Positions 1-8,418 of a DNA stretch of 64,000 nucleotides are shown piece by piece; the first letter of the stretch is position 1; every line of letters begins with the position of its first letter. This DNA comes from Enemella evansiae (lineage in GTDB: Bacteria > Actinomycetota > Actinomycetes > Propionibacteriales > Propionibacteriaceae), in NCBI RefSeq assembly GCF_002250705.1, contig NZ_NMVP01000033.1, positions 1-64,000 on the forward strand, read 5' to 3'. The notes below the pieces were generated by a model. It made no database searches and had not been told where the DNA came from. It was given only the letters and a program-made list of their open reading frames with translations. The translations under genes were made by a program, and so were the position numbers.

Positions 1-230
1 AGGCCCTCGACGACGAGCTTTTTCCCAACCTCGTAGGCGAACCGCGGCGTCCAGCCGCTCTCGTACCAGCGGGCGGGGGGCAGGCCTGCCTCTCCCAGGC
101 CCCCGTCCCACCCGCGTACCCCGGACACCTTGCGCAGGTCGGCGCGCAGCCGGGGCCACAGCCGCGGCCGGCGGGCACCGCCACGCGCCCAGCGGGCGAG
201 CTGGCGCGGCTGCGGGTCGGGGCTGCTCAC
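1..230 (-). CDS. Partial CDS of unknown function, N-terminal 76 residues
   Basis: A reading frame opens with GTG at 230 and runs off the left edge of the window. The GTG overlaps the stop of the LarA-like gene by four bases (GTGA), so it is translationally coupled and probably the last or next gene of the hisA operon. The visible peptide starts MSSPDPQPRQLARWARGG, is rich in Arg and Pro at first, and then reads WYESGWTPRFAYEVGKKLVV. I do not recognise a family. The coupling to an acyl-CoA reductase-HAD protein and a LarA-like protein suggests the same unknown pathway. The remaining C-terminal part lies outside the window. Confidence 0.6.
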   Translation of the reverse strand, partial: MSSPDPQPRQLARWARGGARRPRLWPRLRADLRKVSGVRGWDGGLGEAGLPPARWYESGWTPRFAYEVGKKLVVEG

Positions 231-1762
231 GAGAGCTCCGCCAGCATCGACGGCGGGGTGTGCAGGTGGGTGATCGCCGGGTTCCGGCCGACGGTGGCCG
301 AGGCGATCTCCAGCGCGTCGGCCAGCGTGGACGCGGCCCGGAAACCCATCCGCTCGGCCGAGGAGCGGTCGGCGCCGACCCAGATGATGTCGCCGCAGTG
401 CTCGACCGCGGCCCGGGTGGCGTACCACAGCTGCAGCGGATGCACGCCGTGGAAGGCGTTCTGGGTGCGGTAGAGGTTGGCGTACCACTCATCCCCGAGG
501 AACTTCGGCTCGAACTCGCTGCGGATCCGCCCGGTGTCGGTGGTGGCCGGCAGCACGTCGGCGAAGAAGTCCGCGGACGCGGTGTGGAAGCGGGAGTTGA
601 ACGCCTGGGTGAGCGGGTGGAACAGGATCATCGCGCCACCCTCGCGGACCGCCGGCTTGCCGGTGTAGGCGTTGAAGGCCCGGCCCAGGGTGTCCCAGGC
701 GGCGATCAGCGGGTTCATCACCGCGCCGATGTTGTGCTCGGTGACCGGGGCCGGGCCGGCGAGCAGCACGTCGGCGGGCTCGCCGAGGCGTACCCCCTGC
801 TGGCGGGTGACCAGTTCGGCACTGGCGGCACCGACGGCGGTGACGTCACCGGCGGCCACCTGCAGCACCCCGTAGGGCGCCGGGTTGGTGTCGAAATACA
901 TCCGCCGGACCCGGTGCGGGGCGATCGCCTGGAACTGCCGGAAGCCGAGGAAGGCGACCCGGTCACGGACCTTCCAGTCCCACTCCCGACGGCTCAGGAA
1001 TCCCAACTGGGGTGGGAAGAGCTGCTGATCGAGAACGACCTCGATCTGGAACACCTCGAGTTCGTCGGCGAGCACACCGGCGACCTCGGCGCGCACCGCG
1101 GGGTCACCGCCGAGCCCGGTCTGCGCCCAGGCGGTCGCGGTACCGGTCAGCCCGGTCGCGAGCTGGTCCCAGCCGGTGCGCTGCGGGGAGTCGACGAGCA
1201 CCACGTTGACGACCAGGTCGGCCTCGGCGACCGTCTTGTTGAGCAGTACGCCCGGCGCCACCTCGACCAGGTCGGGCGCCTCGGCATCGTGGGCCGTGAG
1301 CCGCTGCTGGACCGCGAACGAGCGGTGCACCCGCTCCCCGACCAGGCCGCGCAGTTCATCGGAGGTCTGCTTGCGGCGCAGCCCGTTGGCGGCGACCAGC
1401 CGGACGTCGTCGACACCGGCCGCGGCGGCCAGCTCCAGCACCTGCTCCAGCACCCGCCCGCGCAGGTCGGGGGCGGCGGCCGAGGGCGCGGGACGGGACC
1501 CGTCGGTGAAGGTGATCGCCAGCTTCATCCCGGGCTTCAACCGGGTCGCGAGCGGGGCGGCCGGCTCGGAGGCGGCCCCGAGCGGCGCGGACAGCGCCTG
1601 GTCGATCGCCTCGCCGACATGCGGTACGCCCGGCAGGGATTCGGCGGGATAGGCGACCCGGGTGCCCACCGGCAGCCGTTCCAACCGGCAGCCCGCCCCC
1701 TCACCGATCAGCAGCGGCGGCGTACGGTCGTCCACCTCGAGGACGAAACCGGGACGGGACAT
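227..1762 (-). CDS. LarA-like (lactate racemase N-terminal / DUF2088) protein
   Basis: A 511-residue protein resembling the LarA/DUF2088 family, whose founding member is the nickel-pincer lactate racemase. Family-like stretches are a TFTDGSRPAP segment near residue 85 and LLNKTVAEADLVVNVVLVD around residue 185. The typical HxxxGxSGGxK block of true LarA is not evident, so racemase activity should not be assumed. I chose ATG 1762 over a longer frame because AGAAGGAGAAG lies just upstream and the ATG shares one base with the preceding stop (TGATG). It is co-transcribed behind the acyl-CoA reductase-HAD fusion, so its substrate may be a hydroxy or acyl acid made by that enzyme; that is inference. 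Confidence 0.65.
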   Translation of the reverse strand: MSRPGFVLEVDDRTPPLLIGEGAGCRLERLPVGTRVAYPAESLPGVPHVGEAIDQALSAPLGAASEPAAPLATRLKPGMKLAITFTDGSRPAPSAAAPDLRGRVLEQVLELAAAAGVDDVRLVAANGLRRKQTSDELRGLVGERVHRSFAVQQRLTAHDAEAPDLVEVAPGVLLNKTVAEADLVVNVVLVDSPQRTGWDQLATGLTGTATAWAQTGLGGDPAVRAEVAGVLADELEVFQIEVVLDQQLFPPQLGFLSRREWDWKVRDRVAFLGFRQFQAIAPHRVRRMYFDTNPAPYGVLQVAAGDVTAVGAASAELVTRQQGVRLGEPADVLLAGPAPVTEHNIGAVMNPLIAAWDTLGRAFNAYTGKPAVREGGAMILFHPLTQAFNSRFHTASADFFADVLPATTDTGRIRSEFEPKFLGDEWYANLYRTQNAFHGVHPLQLWYATRAAVEHCGDIIWVGADRSSAERMGFRAASTLADALEIASATVGRNPAITHLHTPPSMLAELS

Positions 1763-4152
1763 CACTTCTCCTTCTGCGACGGGATCGACCAGCGCGGCGT
1801 CTGCGACATCGCCGCCCACTCCACGATCGACCACGAGTTCTGGTTGGCCGCACGCATCAGCCCCACATCGGGGTTCACCGCGACCGGGTGCCCGACCACG
1901 CTCAGCATCGGCAGGTCGACGTGCGAGTCGGCGTACGCGTAGGACTGGGCGAGGTCGATACCGTTCAACCGGGCCCAGTGCCGCAGCCAGGCGGACCGGG
2001 ATTCGCCGACCATCGGCGGGCCGGTGAGGAAGCCGGTGCAGCGGCCCTCGGCATCGGTGGCCAGCTCGGCGGCGACGATCACGTCGAACAGCGGCCGCAG
2101 CGGCCGGGTCAGCGGTCGGATCGCACCGGTCATCAGCACCGTGGTGTGCCCGGCCTCGCGGTGCTCGCGGATCCGGCGGATCGCATCGGGTGAGAGCCGT
2201 TCCAGGATCTGTTCGCTGATCCGCTCGTCGACGGCCTCGTTCAGCGCCGCCAGGTCGGCGCCGGCATAGCGGCGGTAGACCGCGCGCAGGAAGGTGCCGC
2301 GGTCACGGCGCTCGGCGCGCAGCAGATCGGGCAGGGCGCCGATCATCGAGGCGACCTCGGACACCTTGCCGGCCAGCGACAGCTCCGGCAGCTTCGCCCA
2401 CAGGTAGGTCTCGATCACGTTGCCCGACATCACGGTGCCGTCCAGGTCGAAGACCGCGACCACGCTGGCCGGGTCGGCGGTGGAGCGGGAGACGTCCTTG
2501 AAGGTCGAGCTGCGGGACTGCTGGCCGCGGCGGCGGCGTACCGCATCCATCCGGCGGACCGGCGCGGTCACCGAGGGGCAGTGCACCTCCTCGATGTAGT
2601 GGGTCCAGTCGATCACCCCGGTGTCGAAGGCCCAGCGGTCCACGTCGTCGGCGTGCAGGGAGCGGTGCAGGGCGAGGGTGTGGTCGTCGACGAAGTGCAG
2701 CTCGGTCCGCAGGTATTCGCCGTAGATCGTCAGATAGCGGCGCAGGAAGTCGAGCCGGCCGCGGGTCTTGTCCAGCGACTTGGCGATCGAGCGGGTACGC
2801 CCGGAGCGCGGTGCGAAGCTGAGCAGCCGGTCCGCCCAGCGGGAGGCGACCTCGGAGCTGGACAGCACCCGTTCGATCTGGGTGGCGCCCGGCCAGTTCC
2901 AGATCGGCAGCTCGGTCGGCCCGCGATCGCCGCGGTCGAACGGATGCTCGGTGAAGTAGTTGCGGACGTGGCCGTAGACGTCGCGGAAGGTGAGCGGATT
3001 CCGGGCGCCGGAGTTGACGTGGTAGAACTCCGGTTCGCCGACCGCGGGTTCGGTCGCGGCGACCGCCAGGATGCAGTTGACGACGTGGTCGCAGGGCACG
3101 ATGTCGATCACCGAGTCGGGGCTGGCCGGGAACTCCGGCAGGTTGCCCTTGCCGTAGGCGAGGATGATCGGCTCGGCCATCTTGAAGCCCTCGATCCACC
3201 CCGGATAGGGGTGCACCAGCGAGGATTCGACGATCGCCGGGCGGACGATCGAGACCCGCATGTCGTGGCCCAGGTCGGCGACGATCCGCTCCCCCATCGC
3301 CTTGGCGAAGGTGTAGACATCGGTCCAGCCCAACGAGCGGGCACGCTCGGTACCGGCCTGGACGAGCTGCTCGTGCACCCAGTTCTTGCGGCGCTTCTCG
3401 GTATCGGCGGCGGTGGTCAGGTAACCGGCCTTGCGGTGCTGGGCCTCGGCCTCCTCCCGCAGCGCGGTCAGCCGCTCCGGGGAGCGGGACTCGATCTCGA
3501 TCCGCTCGGCCAACTTGAGCGCCCACTCGGTCTCGGTGGCGTAATCGGCGTCGTGCTCGTGGGCGGCCTCCGGGATCGCGCCGCGGCGCCGACCGGCGGT
3601 GTAGGCGGTGCTCACGTGCAGATAGTGGGGCGTACGCACGAGATCGCCGTTCTCGTCCGACATCGCCTCCCGCAGCTTGCCGAGCAGCGCCTTGGTGCCG
3701 AGCACGTTGGTCTTGAACGCCGAGTCGATGGGCGGGTCGAAGGAGACGTCACCGGCGCAGTGGATCAGCACATCGAGATCGCGCGGCAGATCGGGGACGT
3801 TCGGCAGGTCGCCCTCGATCACCTCGATCCGGTCGGCGATCAGCTGCTCGGCGCCGCCGGCGGCGTCCCGGAGGTCTTTGAAGATCTTCTTCTTGACCAG
3901 CTGGACCACCCGGTCGTACGCCGAGGCGGAACCCTTGCGGCGGACCAGTACGCCGACGGTCGTGTCCGGCAGATCGGTGAGGATCTTCCAGAGCAGCTGC
4001 TCGCCGATGAAGCCGGTGACCCCGGTCATCACGATCTTCTGCCCGGCCAGCAGTTCGGCCATCGGGCCGTCCAGCAGCGGGCCGTCGTGGAGTTCGCCCG
4101 ACAGGGCCGCGGACCGGCCCTGGTTCGCGGGAGCCGGTACCGCGGTACTCAC
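1762..4152 (-). CDS. Fatty acyl-CoA reductase-like SDR fused to HAD-IB hydrolase
   Basis: A 796-residue two-domain protein. Residues about 30-420 form an extended SDR of the male-sterility/acyl-CoA reductase type: the nucleotide motif is [15 protein letters not shown] and the catalytic YxxxK is YTFAKAMGE. Residues about 563-790 are a SerB-like HAD-IB phosphatase with FDLDGTVMS (motif I), a MTGAIRPL segment (motif II) and [11 protein letters not shown] (motif IV). Such reductases convert acyl-CoA to aldehyde or alcohol with NAD(P)H; a fused HAD suggests a phosphorylated intermediate, which is inference. The GTG start at 4152 overlaps hisA by GTGA and is preceded by GGAG. Genes downstream are coupled to it. 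The unusual point is its place directly behind hisA. Confidence 0.8.
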   Translation of the reverse strand: MSTAVPAPANQGRSAALSGELHDGPLLDGPMAELLAGQKIVMTGVTGFIGEQLLWKILTDLPDTTVGVLVRRKGSASAYDRVVQLVKKKIFKDLRDAAGGAEQLIADRIEVIEGDLPNVPDLPRDLDVLIHCAGDVSFDPPIDSAFKTNVLGTKALLGKLREAMSDENGDLVRTPHYLHVSTAYTAGRRRGAIPEAAHEHDADYATETEWALKLAERIEIESRSPERLTALREEAEAQHRKAGYLTTAADTEKRRKNWVHEQLVQAGTERARSLGWTDVYTFAKAMGERIVADLGHDMRVSIVRPAIVESSLVHPYPGWIEGFKMAEPIILAYGKGNLPEFPASPDSVIDIVPCDHVVNCILAVAATEPAVGEPEFYHVNSGARNPLTFRDVYGHVRNYFTEHPFDRGDRGPTELPIWNWPGATQIERVLSSSEVASRWADRLLSFAPRSGRTRSIAKSLDKTRGRLDFLRRYLTIYGEYLRTELHFVDDHTLALHRSLHADDVDRWAFDTGVIDWTHYIEEVHCPSVTAPVRRMDAVRRRRGQQSRSSTFKDVSRSTADPASVVAVFDLDGTVMSGNVIETYLWAKLPELSLAGKVSEVASMIGALPDLLRAERRDRGTFLRAVYRRYAGADLAALNEAVDERISEQILERLSPDAIRRIREHREAGHTTVLMTGAIRPLTRPLRPLFDVIVAAELATDAEGRCTGFLTGPPMVGESRSAWLRHWARLNGIDLAQSYAYADSHVDLPMLSVVGHPVAVNPDVGLMRAANQNSWSIVEWAAMSQTPRWSIPSQKEK

Positions 4153-4946
4153 TGCTGCTCCGTGGGACTGGCGTCGGAGTCGGCCTGGTCGGGAGCCTCG
4201 TCCGGATCGAGCTCGCCGTGGGCAACCTCGAGGGCGTCGGCCAGGCTGAAGTTGCCGACGTAGAGGGCGGTTCCGATGATGGCGCCCTCGATGCCGATCG
4301 GCACCAGGCCGCGGAGCCGGCGCAGGTCCTCCAGGCTGGAGATGCCGCCGGAGGCGACCACGGGGGCGCTGGTGCGGGCGCAGATCGCGCCGAGCAGTTC
4401 GTAGTTGGGGCCGGTCAGCATGCCATCGCTGGCCACATCGGTGACCACGTAGCGGGCGCAGCCGGCGGCCTCGAGCCGGGCCAGGGTCTCGAAGACGTCG
4501 CCACCCTCGGAGGTCCAGCCGCGGGCGGCGAGCTTGTCACCCTTGACGTCCAGACCGACGGCGATCTTGTCGCCGTGGCGGTCGATCACCTCGGTGACCC
4601 AGTCGGGGGATTCCAGGGCGGCGGTACCGATGTTGACCCGCGCGCAGCCGGTTGCCAGGGCCCGCTCCAGGGAGGCGTCGTCGCGGATGCCGCCGGAGAG
4701 TTCGACCTTGAGATCCATGGCGCTGGTGACCTCGGCGATCACCGCGGCGTTCGAGCCGCGACCGAAGGCGGCGTCCAGGTCGACCAGGTGGATCCACTCG
4801 GCCCCGGCCTCCTGCCAACGGCGGGCTGCGGCGAGCGGGTCCCCGAACACCTTCTCGGTGCCGTCGACCCCCTGTACGAGCTGGACGGCCTGGCCGTCCT
4901 TGACGTCCACGGCGGGCAACAGGGTCAGTGAATCCACGCCCGGCAT
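4149..4946 (-). CDS. priA: HisA / probable bifunctional PriA isomerase
   Basis: A (beta-alpha)8 barrel of 265 residues that isomerises ProFAR to PRFAR in histidine synthesis. The family opening [18 protein letters not shown] carries the first catalytic Asp; [29 protein letters not shown] and [12 protein letters not shown] are further conserved blocks, including the phosphate-binding loops. In many actinobacteria this enzyme (PriA) also does the TrpF reaction. The window has trpA, B, C and E but no trpF, which fits. The start is uncertain: ATG 4946 is annotated, but GTG 4937 sits seven bases after a TACCAT -10 motif and would give a leaderless message and a more typical N-terminus. It lies far from hisH, about 15 kb away. 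Confidence 0.92.
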   Translation of the reverse strand: MPGVDSLTLLPAVDVKDGQAVQLVQGVDGTEKVFGDPLAAARRWQEAGAEWIHLVDLDAAFGRGSNAAVIAEVTSAMDLKVELSGGIRDDASLERALATGCARVNIGTAALESPDWVTEVIDRHGDKIAVGLDVKGDKLAARGWTSEGGDVFETLARLEAAGCARYVVTDVASDGMLTGPNYELLGAICARTSAPVVASGGISSLEDLRRLRGLVPIGIEGAIIGTALYVGNFSLADALEVAHGELDPDEAPDQADSDASPTEQQ

Positions 4947-5035
4947 GGTAGCCGAGTTTCGCCATCAGCCGGCACCGGCGAGGACCCCGGCCGGGTAACG
5001 TTGGCCCCCCACCCCTCGTCGAAGGAGACCCGGAC

Positions 5036-6607
5036 GTGAGCCACCCAGTGATGAACCGCCGAACCGTCCTCGCCCTGGCCGGCGGCGCCGCGGTGGCCGG
5101 CGGCGCCTTCTGGGCCGGAGTGACCACCTCGACACCGGCGTACGCCGCGGGCACCGATCCGGACCGGCCGAAGCGGCAGTTCCGGGCGATGTGGCTGTCT
5201 TCGGTGGTGAACATCGACTGGCCGAGCCGGACCGGGTTGACCGCCCAGCAGCAGCGCGACGAGTTCGTGGCCTGGCTCGATCTGGCCGTCGAGCTGAATC
5301 TCAACGCGATCATCTGCCAGGTGCGCCCGACCGCCGACGCGTTCTGGCCGTCCCGGTACGAACCGTGGTCGCAGTACCTCACCGGCAGCCAGGGCGGCGA
5401 CCCCGGGTATGACCCGATGGCGTTCCAGCTCGCCGAGGCCCGCAAGCGAAATCTCGAGTACCACGCCTGGTTCAACCCCTACCGCGTCTCGATGCAGACC
5501 GATCCGGCGAAGCTGGTCCCGACCCACCCGGTGAGGGTCAATCCCGACTGGGCCTTCGCCTACGGCGGCAAGCACTACTACAACCCCGGCATCCCCGAGG
5601 TACGCCGGTTCGTCGAGGACGCGATGCTGGACGCGGTCGGCCGCTACGACCTCGACGGGGTGCACTTCGACGACTACTTCTATCCCTACCCCTCCGGCAC
5701 CACGCCCTACCCGGACGCCGACACCTTCGCCCGGTACGGCGGCGGTTTCGCCCGGATCGAGGACTGGCGCCGGGACAACATCAATCGCCTGGTGCAGGAG
5801 ATGCACGAACGGATCCACGCCCAGAAGCCCTGGGTGAAGTTCGGCATCAGTCCGTTCGGCATCTGGCGCAACGCCTCGGCCGACCCGCTCGGCTCGGACA
5901 CCAGCGGCACCCAGTCCTATGACGCGATCTCCGCCGACTCCCGGAAATGGGTCAAACAGGGCTGGGTCGACTACATCAACCCGCAGATCTACTGGCAGAT
6001 CGGCCTCCCGGTCGCCGACTACGCGAAGCTCATGCCCTGGTGGGCCGACGTGGTGGCCGGCACCGACGTCGCCCTCCACATCGGGCAGGCGACCTACAAG
6101 GTGACCTCCGGCGCGTTCACCGACCCGGACGAGCTCGCGAACCACCTGGCGCTCAACCAGGCCCATCCCGAGGTCGAGGGCGATGTCTGGTTCAGCGCCA
6201 AGGATGTGCGGCTCGACGCCAGGGGTGCGACCTCCCGGATGGTGGAGAAGTACTACAGCCGGCCCGCGATCATTCCGGTGATCACCCATCTCGGCGGCCG
6301 GGCGCCCGCCGCGCCGGTGGCGATGAACGCCCGGCGGCAGGGCCAGCAGGTCCAACTGCGCTGGAACTTCCGGGGCCCGGCCGGTCCCACCTCGTACGCG
6401 ATCTGGCGGCTGCCCGGCCGGGTCACCCCGACCGCGGACCAGCTCGCCGATGCGACCTATCTGGTGGACACCGTGCGCGCCCAGACCGATCAGCGGGTCC
6501 AGGCCTGGGTCGACACCGACGCCCCGTCGGGACCGGTGACCTATGTGGTGACCGCCTACGACCGGCTGTGGAACGAGAGCGCCCCGAGCCGCCCGCTCAC
6601 CGCCTGA
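5036..6607 (+). CDS. Secreted GH10-like family glycosyl hydrolase (DUF187/GHL10)
   Basis: A 523-residue exported protein. Residues 1-38 look like a Tat-type signal: NRRTVLALAGGAAVAGGAFW followed by an AYA-type cleavage site. The body from residue 45 matches the GHL10/DUF187 family (YngK-like), with QFRAMWLSSVVNIDWPS, NAIICQVRPTADAFWPS, YHAWFNPYRV and DLDGVHFDDYFYP; the last holds the likely catalytic acidic residues on the barrel. A fibronectin-III-like C-terminal domain follows from about residue 430. Family members are thought to act on extracellular or cell-wall glycans; the substrate is not known. GTG 5036 is preceded by GAAGGAG at good spacing. It is divergent from hisA. Confidence 0.85.
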   Translation: MSHPVMNRRTVLALAGGAAVAGGAFWAGVTTSTPAYAAGTDPDRPKRQFRAMWLSSVVNIDWPSRTGLTAQQQRDEFVAWLDLAVELNLNAIICQVRPTADAFWPSRYEPWSQYLTGSQGGDPGYDPMAFQLAEARKRNLEYHAWFNPYRVSMQTDPAKLVPTHPVRVNPDWAFAYGGKHYYNPGIPEVRRFVEDAMLDAVGRYDLDGVHFDDYFYPYPSGTTPYPDADTFARYGGGFARIEDWRRDNINRLVQEMHERIHAQKPWVKFGISPFGIWRNASADPLGSDTSGTQSYDAISADSRKWVKQGWVDYINPQIYWQIGLPVADYAKLMPWWADVVAGTDVALHIGQATYKVTSGAFTDPDELANHLALNQAHPEVEGDVWFSAKDVRLDARGATSRMVEKYYSRPAIIPVITHLGGRAPAAPVAMNARRQGQQVQLRWNFRGPAGPTSYAIWRLPGRVTPTADQLADATYLVDTVRAQTDQRVQAWVDTDAPSGPVTYVVTAYDRLWNESAPSRPLTA

Positions 6608-6613
6608 CCCCAC

Positions 6614-6675
6614 GCTCATCGAGTAGAACGCCATGCGGAGCGAAGCGGAGCAATGGCGTTCGTGTCGAGATGAGC
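6614..6675. repeat. Two-stem palindromic element, AACGCC variant
   Basis: The outer arms are GCTCATC and GATGAGC, and the inner stem is AACGCCAT paired with ATGGCGTT around a GCGAAGCGGAGC loop. Both stems differ from the other full copies at 14382, 35005, 37049, 50547 and 50698, yet remain complementary. It sits just behind the GH10-like gene and could act as its terminator. Confidence 0.85.
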
Positions 6676-6686
6676 AAGCCCTGACC

Positions 6687-6727
6687 GGTGGCTTCGACTC
6701 GTCGCTGCGCTCCTCGCTCAGCCGACG
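6687..6727. repeat. Related palindromic element, TCGACTCG type
   Basis: The stretch begins GGTGGCTTCGACTCGTCGCT and ends CTCGCTCAGCCGAC. It belongs to the TCGACTCG/CTCGCTCAG subtype also found inside hisC (22705-22782) and the DUF554 gene (27190-27262). It lies at the broken 3' end of the hipA remnant, which suggests it marks the deletion or insertion point. Confidence 0.7.
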
Positions 6728-7377
6728 GGGCGTGGGGGACGCATCGTGCCCGATACCCCCTCCAGGTCGCGGCGCCGCCTGGCCAGCCGGCGGGTGAGGG
6801 TCTGCAGGGCATTGCGGTTGAGCGGGAGCGCTCCGTCGGGTGCTCGATGAGGTGCTCCAGAGGTCCCCGTAGGGCATCGTCGAGGGGATGTCGTAGACCG
6901 GCGCGACCCGCCACTCCCCGGTCGGCTGCCGCAACACCGAAAGGTTCTTGGCGTGCAGGTCACCGTTCCCGGTGAGCCAGGCGAACGCGAACTGGGTCAG
7001 CGCAGCTCGGGCGGCGACCGGGCGGGCGGCGCACACCTCGGCCGCGGCCAGGGTGACCTCCTCGCTGCCGACCGCGTACTTGTCGGCCGGGTAGAGATCC
7101 AACAGTTGGCAGGCGTCCTCGACGGCGAGTGAGACCACGTCTTCACCCTGCCTGATGCGGTCGAAGCGTTCCACGACGAGACCTGCGCGACCATGCTTGT
7201 CATGGATCAGTTCGGTCCGGCTGACCGGGATCCGTAGCCGGCGGGCCAGGCCCAGGAAGTAGTTCTCGTTGACCGTGACGGGTCGCTGGTCAGCGTGGCA
7301 GCGGGCACGCCGCCCTTCCGGACCACCGCCCGGTCGACCGCGCGGGGATCCCGGTCGGCGAGCTCAGTGTTCGCCAT
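6728..7377 (-). pseudogene. hipA: hipA remnant (HipA-type kinase toxin), deleted and frameshifted
   Basis: ATG 7377 overlaps the hipB stop by 14 bases, as in hipBA operons, and encodes about 30 residues of HipA-like N-terminus. The frame then jumps, with most of the N-terminal subdomain missing, to a HipA C-terminal stretch at about 7282-6860: NENYFLGLARRLRIPVSRTE, VERFDRI, LTGNGDLHAKNLSVL and VYDIPSTMPYGD. The kinase core NGDLHAKN is intact, but the sequence loses family resemblance after PYGD near 6860. HipA kinases phosphorylate glutamyl-tRNA synthetase or related targets and cause dormancy. With the N-terminus and C-terminus both lost, this copy should be inactive. Confidence 0.85.
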
Positions 7378-7576
7378 CGCGCACCCGCACCTCGACGGTC
7401 AGCCCCAGCGTCGTCGCTACCTGCAGCACCTTGTCCAGGCGTACGGTCGGTTTCCCGGCCTCCAGGCTGCGCAGGAAACGTTCGGAAACGCCCGCGAGCT
7501 CGGCTGCCTCGGCCTGGTTCAGCCCCAGTTCCCTGCGGCGCTCCCGGAAGGAGTTGGCTACGTCAGTGGCTTCCAT
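7364..7576 (-). CDS. hipB: HipB-like antitoxin, XRE-family helix-turn-helix
   Basis: A 70-residue Cro/C1-type DNA-binding protein that spans one HTH domain: RERRRELGLNQAEAAELAGV then SERFLRSLEAGKPTVRLDKV. HipB binds and inhibits HipA and represses the operon. ATG 7576 is preceded by GGAGACGA, so the longer frame starting at 7660 was rejected. Three copies of a CGGCATGATC palindrome lie immediately upstream. The toxin gene behind it is broken, so hipB survives as an orphan regulator. Confidence 0.85.
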   Translation of the reverse strand: MEATDVANSFRERRRELGLNQAEAAELAGVSERFLRSLEAGKPTVRLDKVLQVATTLGLTVEVRVRDGEH

Positions 7577-7587
7577 TCGTCTCCAAT

Positions 7588-7603
7588 CGGCATGATCGTG
7601 CCG
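7588..7603. promoter_or_regulatory. hipB operator-like palindrome, site 1
   Basis: CGGCATGATCGTGCCG is a near-perfect palindrome, 11 bases before the hipB start codon, inside the likely core promoter. The same word recurs at 7649 and 7710. This placement fits autorepression by HipB. Confidence 0.7.
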
Positions 7604-7646
7604 TTTCACACCATTCTGTCCAACCTGACCCCTTCTGGCAAGCCAA

Positions 7647-7666
7647 ATCGGCATGATCATGCCGAT
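7647..7666. promoter_or_regulatory. hipB operator-like palindrome, site 2 (perfect 20-mer)
   Basis: ATCGGCATGATCATGCCGAT is a perfect 20-base palindrome, spaced about 60 bases from sites 1 and 3. It lies between the divergent hipB and thioesterase genes. Confidence 0.75.
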
Positions 7667-7709
7667 CGCCCCGCATCGCCCTCGCCGCCGCGTTACCCGC
7701 TCGGATGAT

Positions 7710-7725
7710 CGGCATGATCGTGCCT
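7710..7725. promoter_or_regulatory. hipB operator-like palindrome, site 3
   Basis: CGGCATGATCGTGCCT is the third copy. It overlaps the region where the -35 element of the divergent thioesterase promoter (-10 TACGAT at 7750) would be, so HipB may also control that gene. Confidence 0.65.
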
Positions 7726-7749
7726 GTCCCGGGTGCGTGGCGCCGGCCC

Positions 7750-7755
7750 TACGAT
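7750..7755 (+). promoter_or_regulatory. -10 motif TACGAT of the thioesterase gene
   Basis: TACGAT ends six bases before ATG 7762 and no Shine-Dalgarno is visible, so transcription probably starts at the initiation codon (leaderless). Confidence 0.55.
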
Positions 7756-7761
7756 CTGTCC

Positions 7762-8247
7762 ATGAGCACTGTCGCCATCCAGGACCACTACCCCGCCGAT
7801 GCCGCCGCCTGCTACGGGTGCGGCCGCAACAACCCCGCCGGGCTGCAGTTGAAGACCCGCTGGGCCGATGACGGCTCGGGCGAGACCGAGACGGTGTTCA
7901 CCCCGCGCCCGGAGCACACCGCGATGCCGGGTTACGTCTACGGCGGCCTGGTGGCCTCGGTGCTCGACTGCTCCGGCACCGGCTCGGCGTCGCTGGCGGC
8001 GACCCGGGAGCAGGGCATCGAACTGGTGGGCGAGACCGGTTCGGAGGCGGTCCGGTTCGTCACCGGCACGCTCGAGGTCCGCTACCAGCGACCCACCCCG
8101 CTGGGCCCGCCGCTGGTGGTCCGTGGCCGGGTCGCCGAGATGAAGGGCCGCAAGGTCACCGTCGAGCTGACGATGACCGCCGAGGGCGAAACCGTCGCCA
8201 CCGGCAGGGTGATCGCCCTCGAGGTCCCCGACTCGATGCGCTCCTGA
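7762..8247 (+). CDS. PaaI-like hotdog-fold thioesterase
   Basis: A 161-residue hotdog protein, likely an acyl-CoA thioesterase. Conserved segments are CYGCGRNNPAGLQLK at residues 15-29, HTAMPGYVYGGLVASVLDC around residues 50-70 (the hotdog helix with its active-site region) and VRYQRPTPLGPPLVVRGRV. The start ATG 7762 was chosen over one at 7705 because the longer frame would translate a HipB operator and because TACGAT lies six bases upstream. It stands alone between hipB and the glycan locus. The natural substrate cannot be told. Confidence 0.85.
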   Translation: MSTVAIQDHYPADAAACYGCGRNNPAGLQLKTRWADDGSGETETVFTPRPEHTAMPGYVYGGLVASVLDCSGTGSASLAATREQGIELVGETGSEAVRFVTGTLEVRYQRPTPLGPPLVVRGRVAEMKGRKVTVELTMTAEGETVATGRVIALEVPDSMRS

Positions 8248-8286
8248 GCCCCTCTGAGTGCGCGAGGCACGAGGGACCCGGGGCTC

Positions 8287-8390
8287 AAGGTCCAGAATGT
8301 GCCACGCGTGCGCGGGCGCCGGAGTTGGATCCCAGTGTTCATGCGGGTCTGCGCGCAACGCCCGAGAACGCGTGACACATTCTGGACCTT
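8287..8390. repeat. 23-base inverted repeat with 58-base interior
   Basis: Arms 8287-8309 (starts AAGGTCCAGAATGTG) and 8368-8390 (ends CACATTCTGGACCTT) match at 22 of 23 positions. The interior has further weak complementarity (GCGCGGGCG against CGCCCGAG). It lies between the converging thioesterase and polysialyltransferase-like genes. It could be a bidirectional terminator or a small non-autonomous mobile element; no T-run follows either arm. Confidence 0.75.
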
Positions 8391-8418
8391 GTGGCTTCGA
8401 CGTGGCGCCGCTGCGCCG

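Noticed and set aside
260..1942. 560-residue plus-strand frame over the LarA-like gene
   Set aside because: The translation is Gly/Arg/Gln-rich without motifs and has no ribosome-binding site; the minus strand has family motifs and coupled starts.
4925..7174. 749-residue frame joining a HipA piece to sequence past the GH10-like gene
   Set aside because: HipA resemblance stops near 6860; beyond that the frame is the antisense of the secreted hydrolase. It is a relic, not a fusion.
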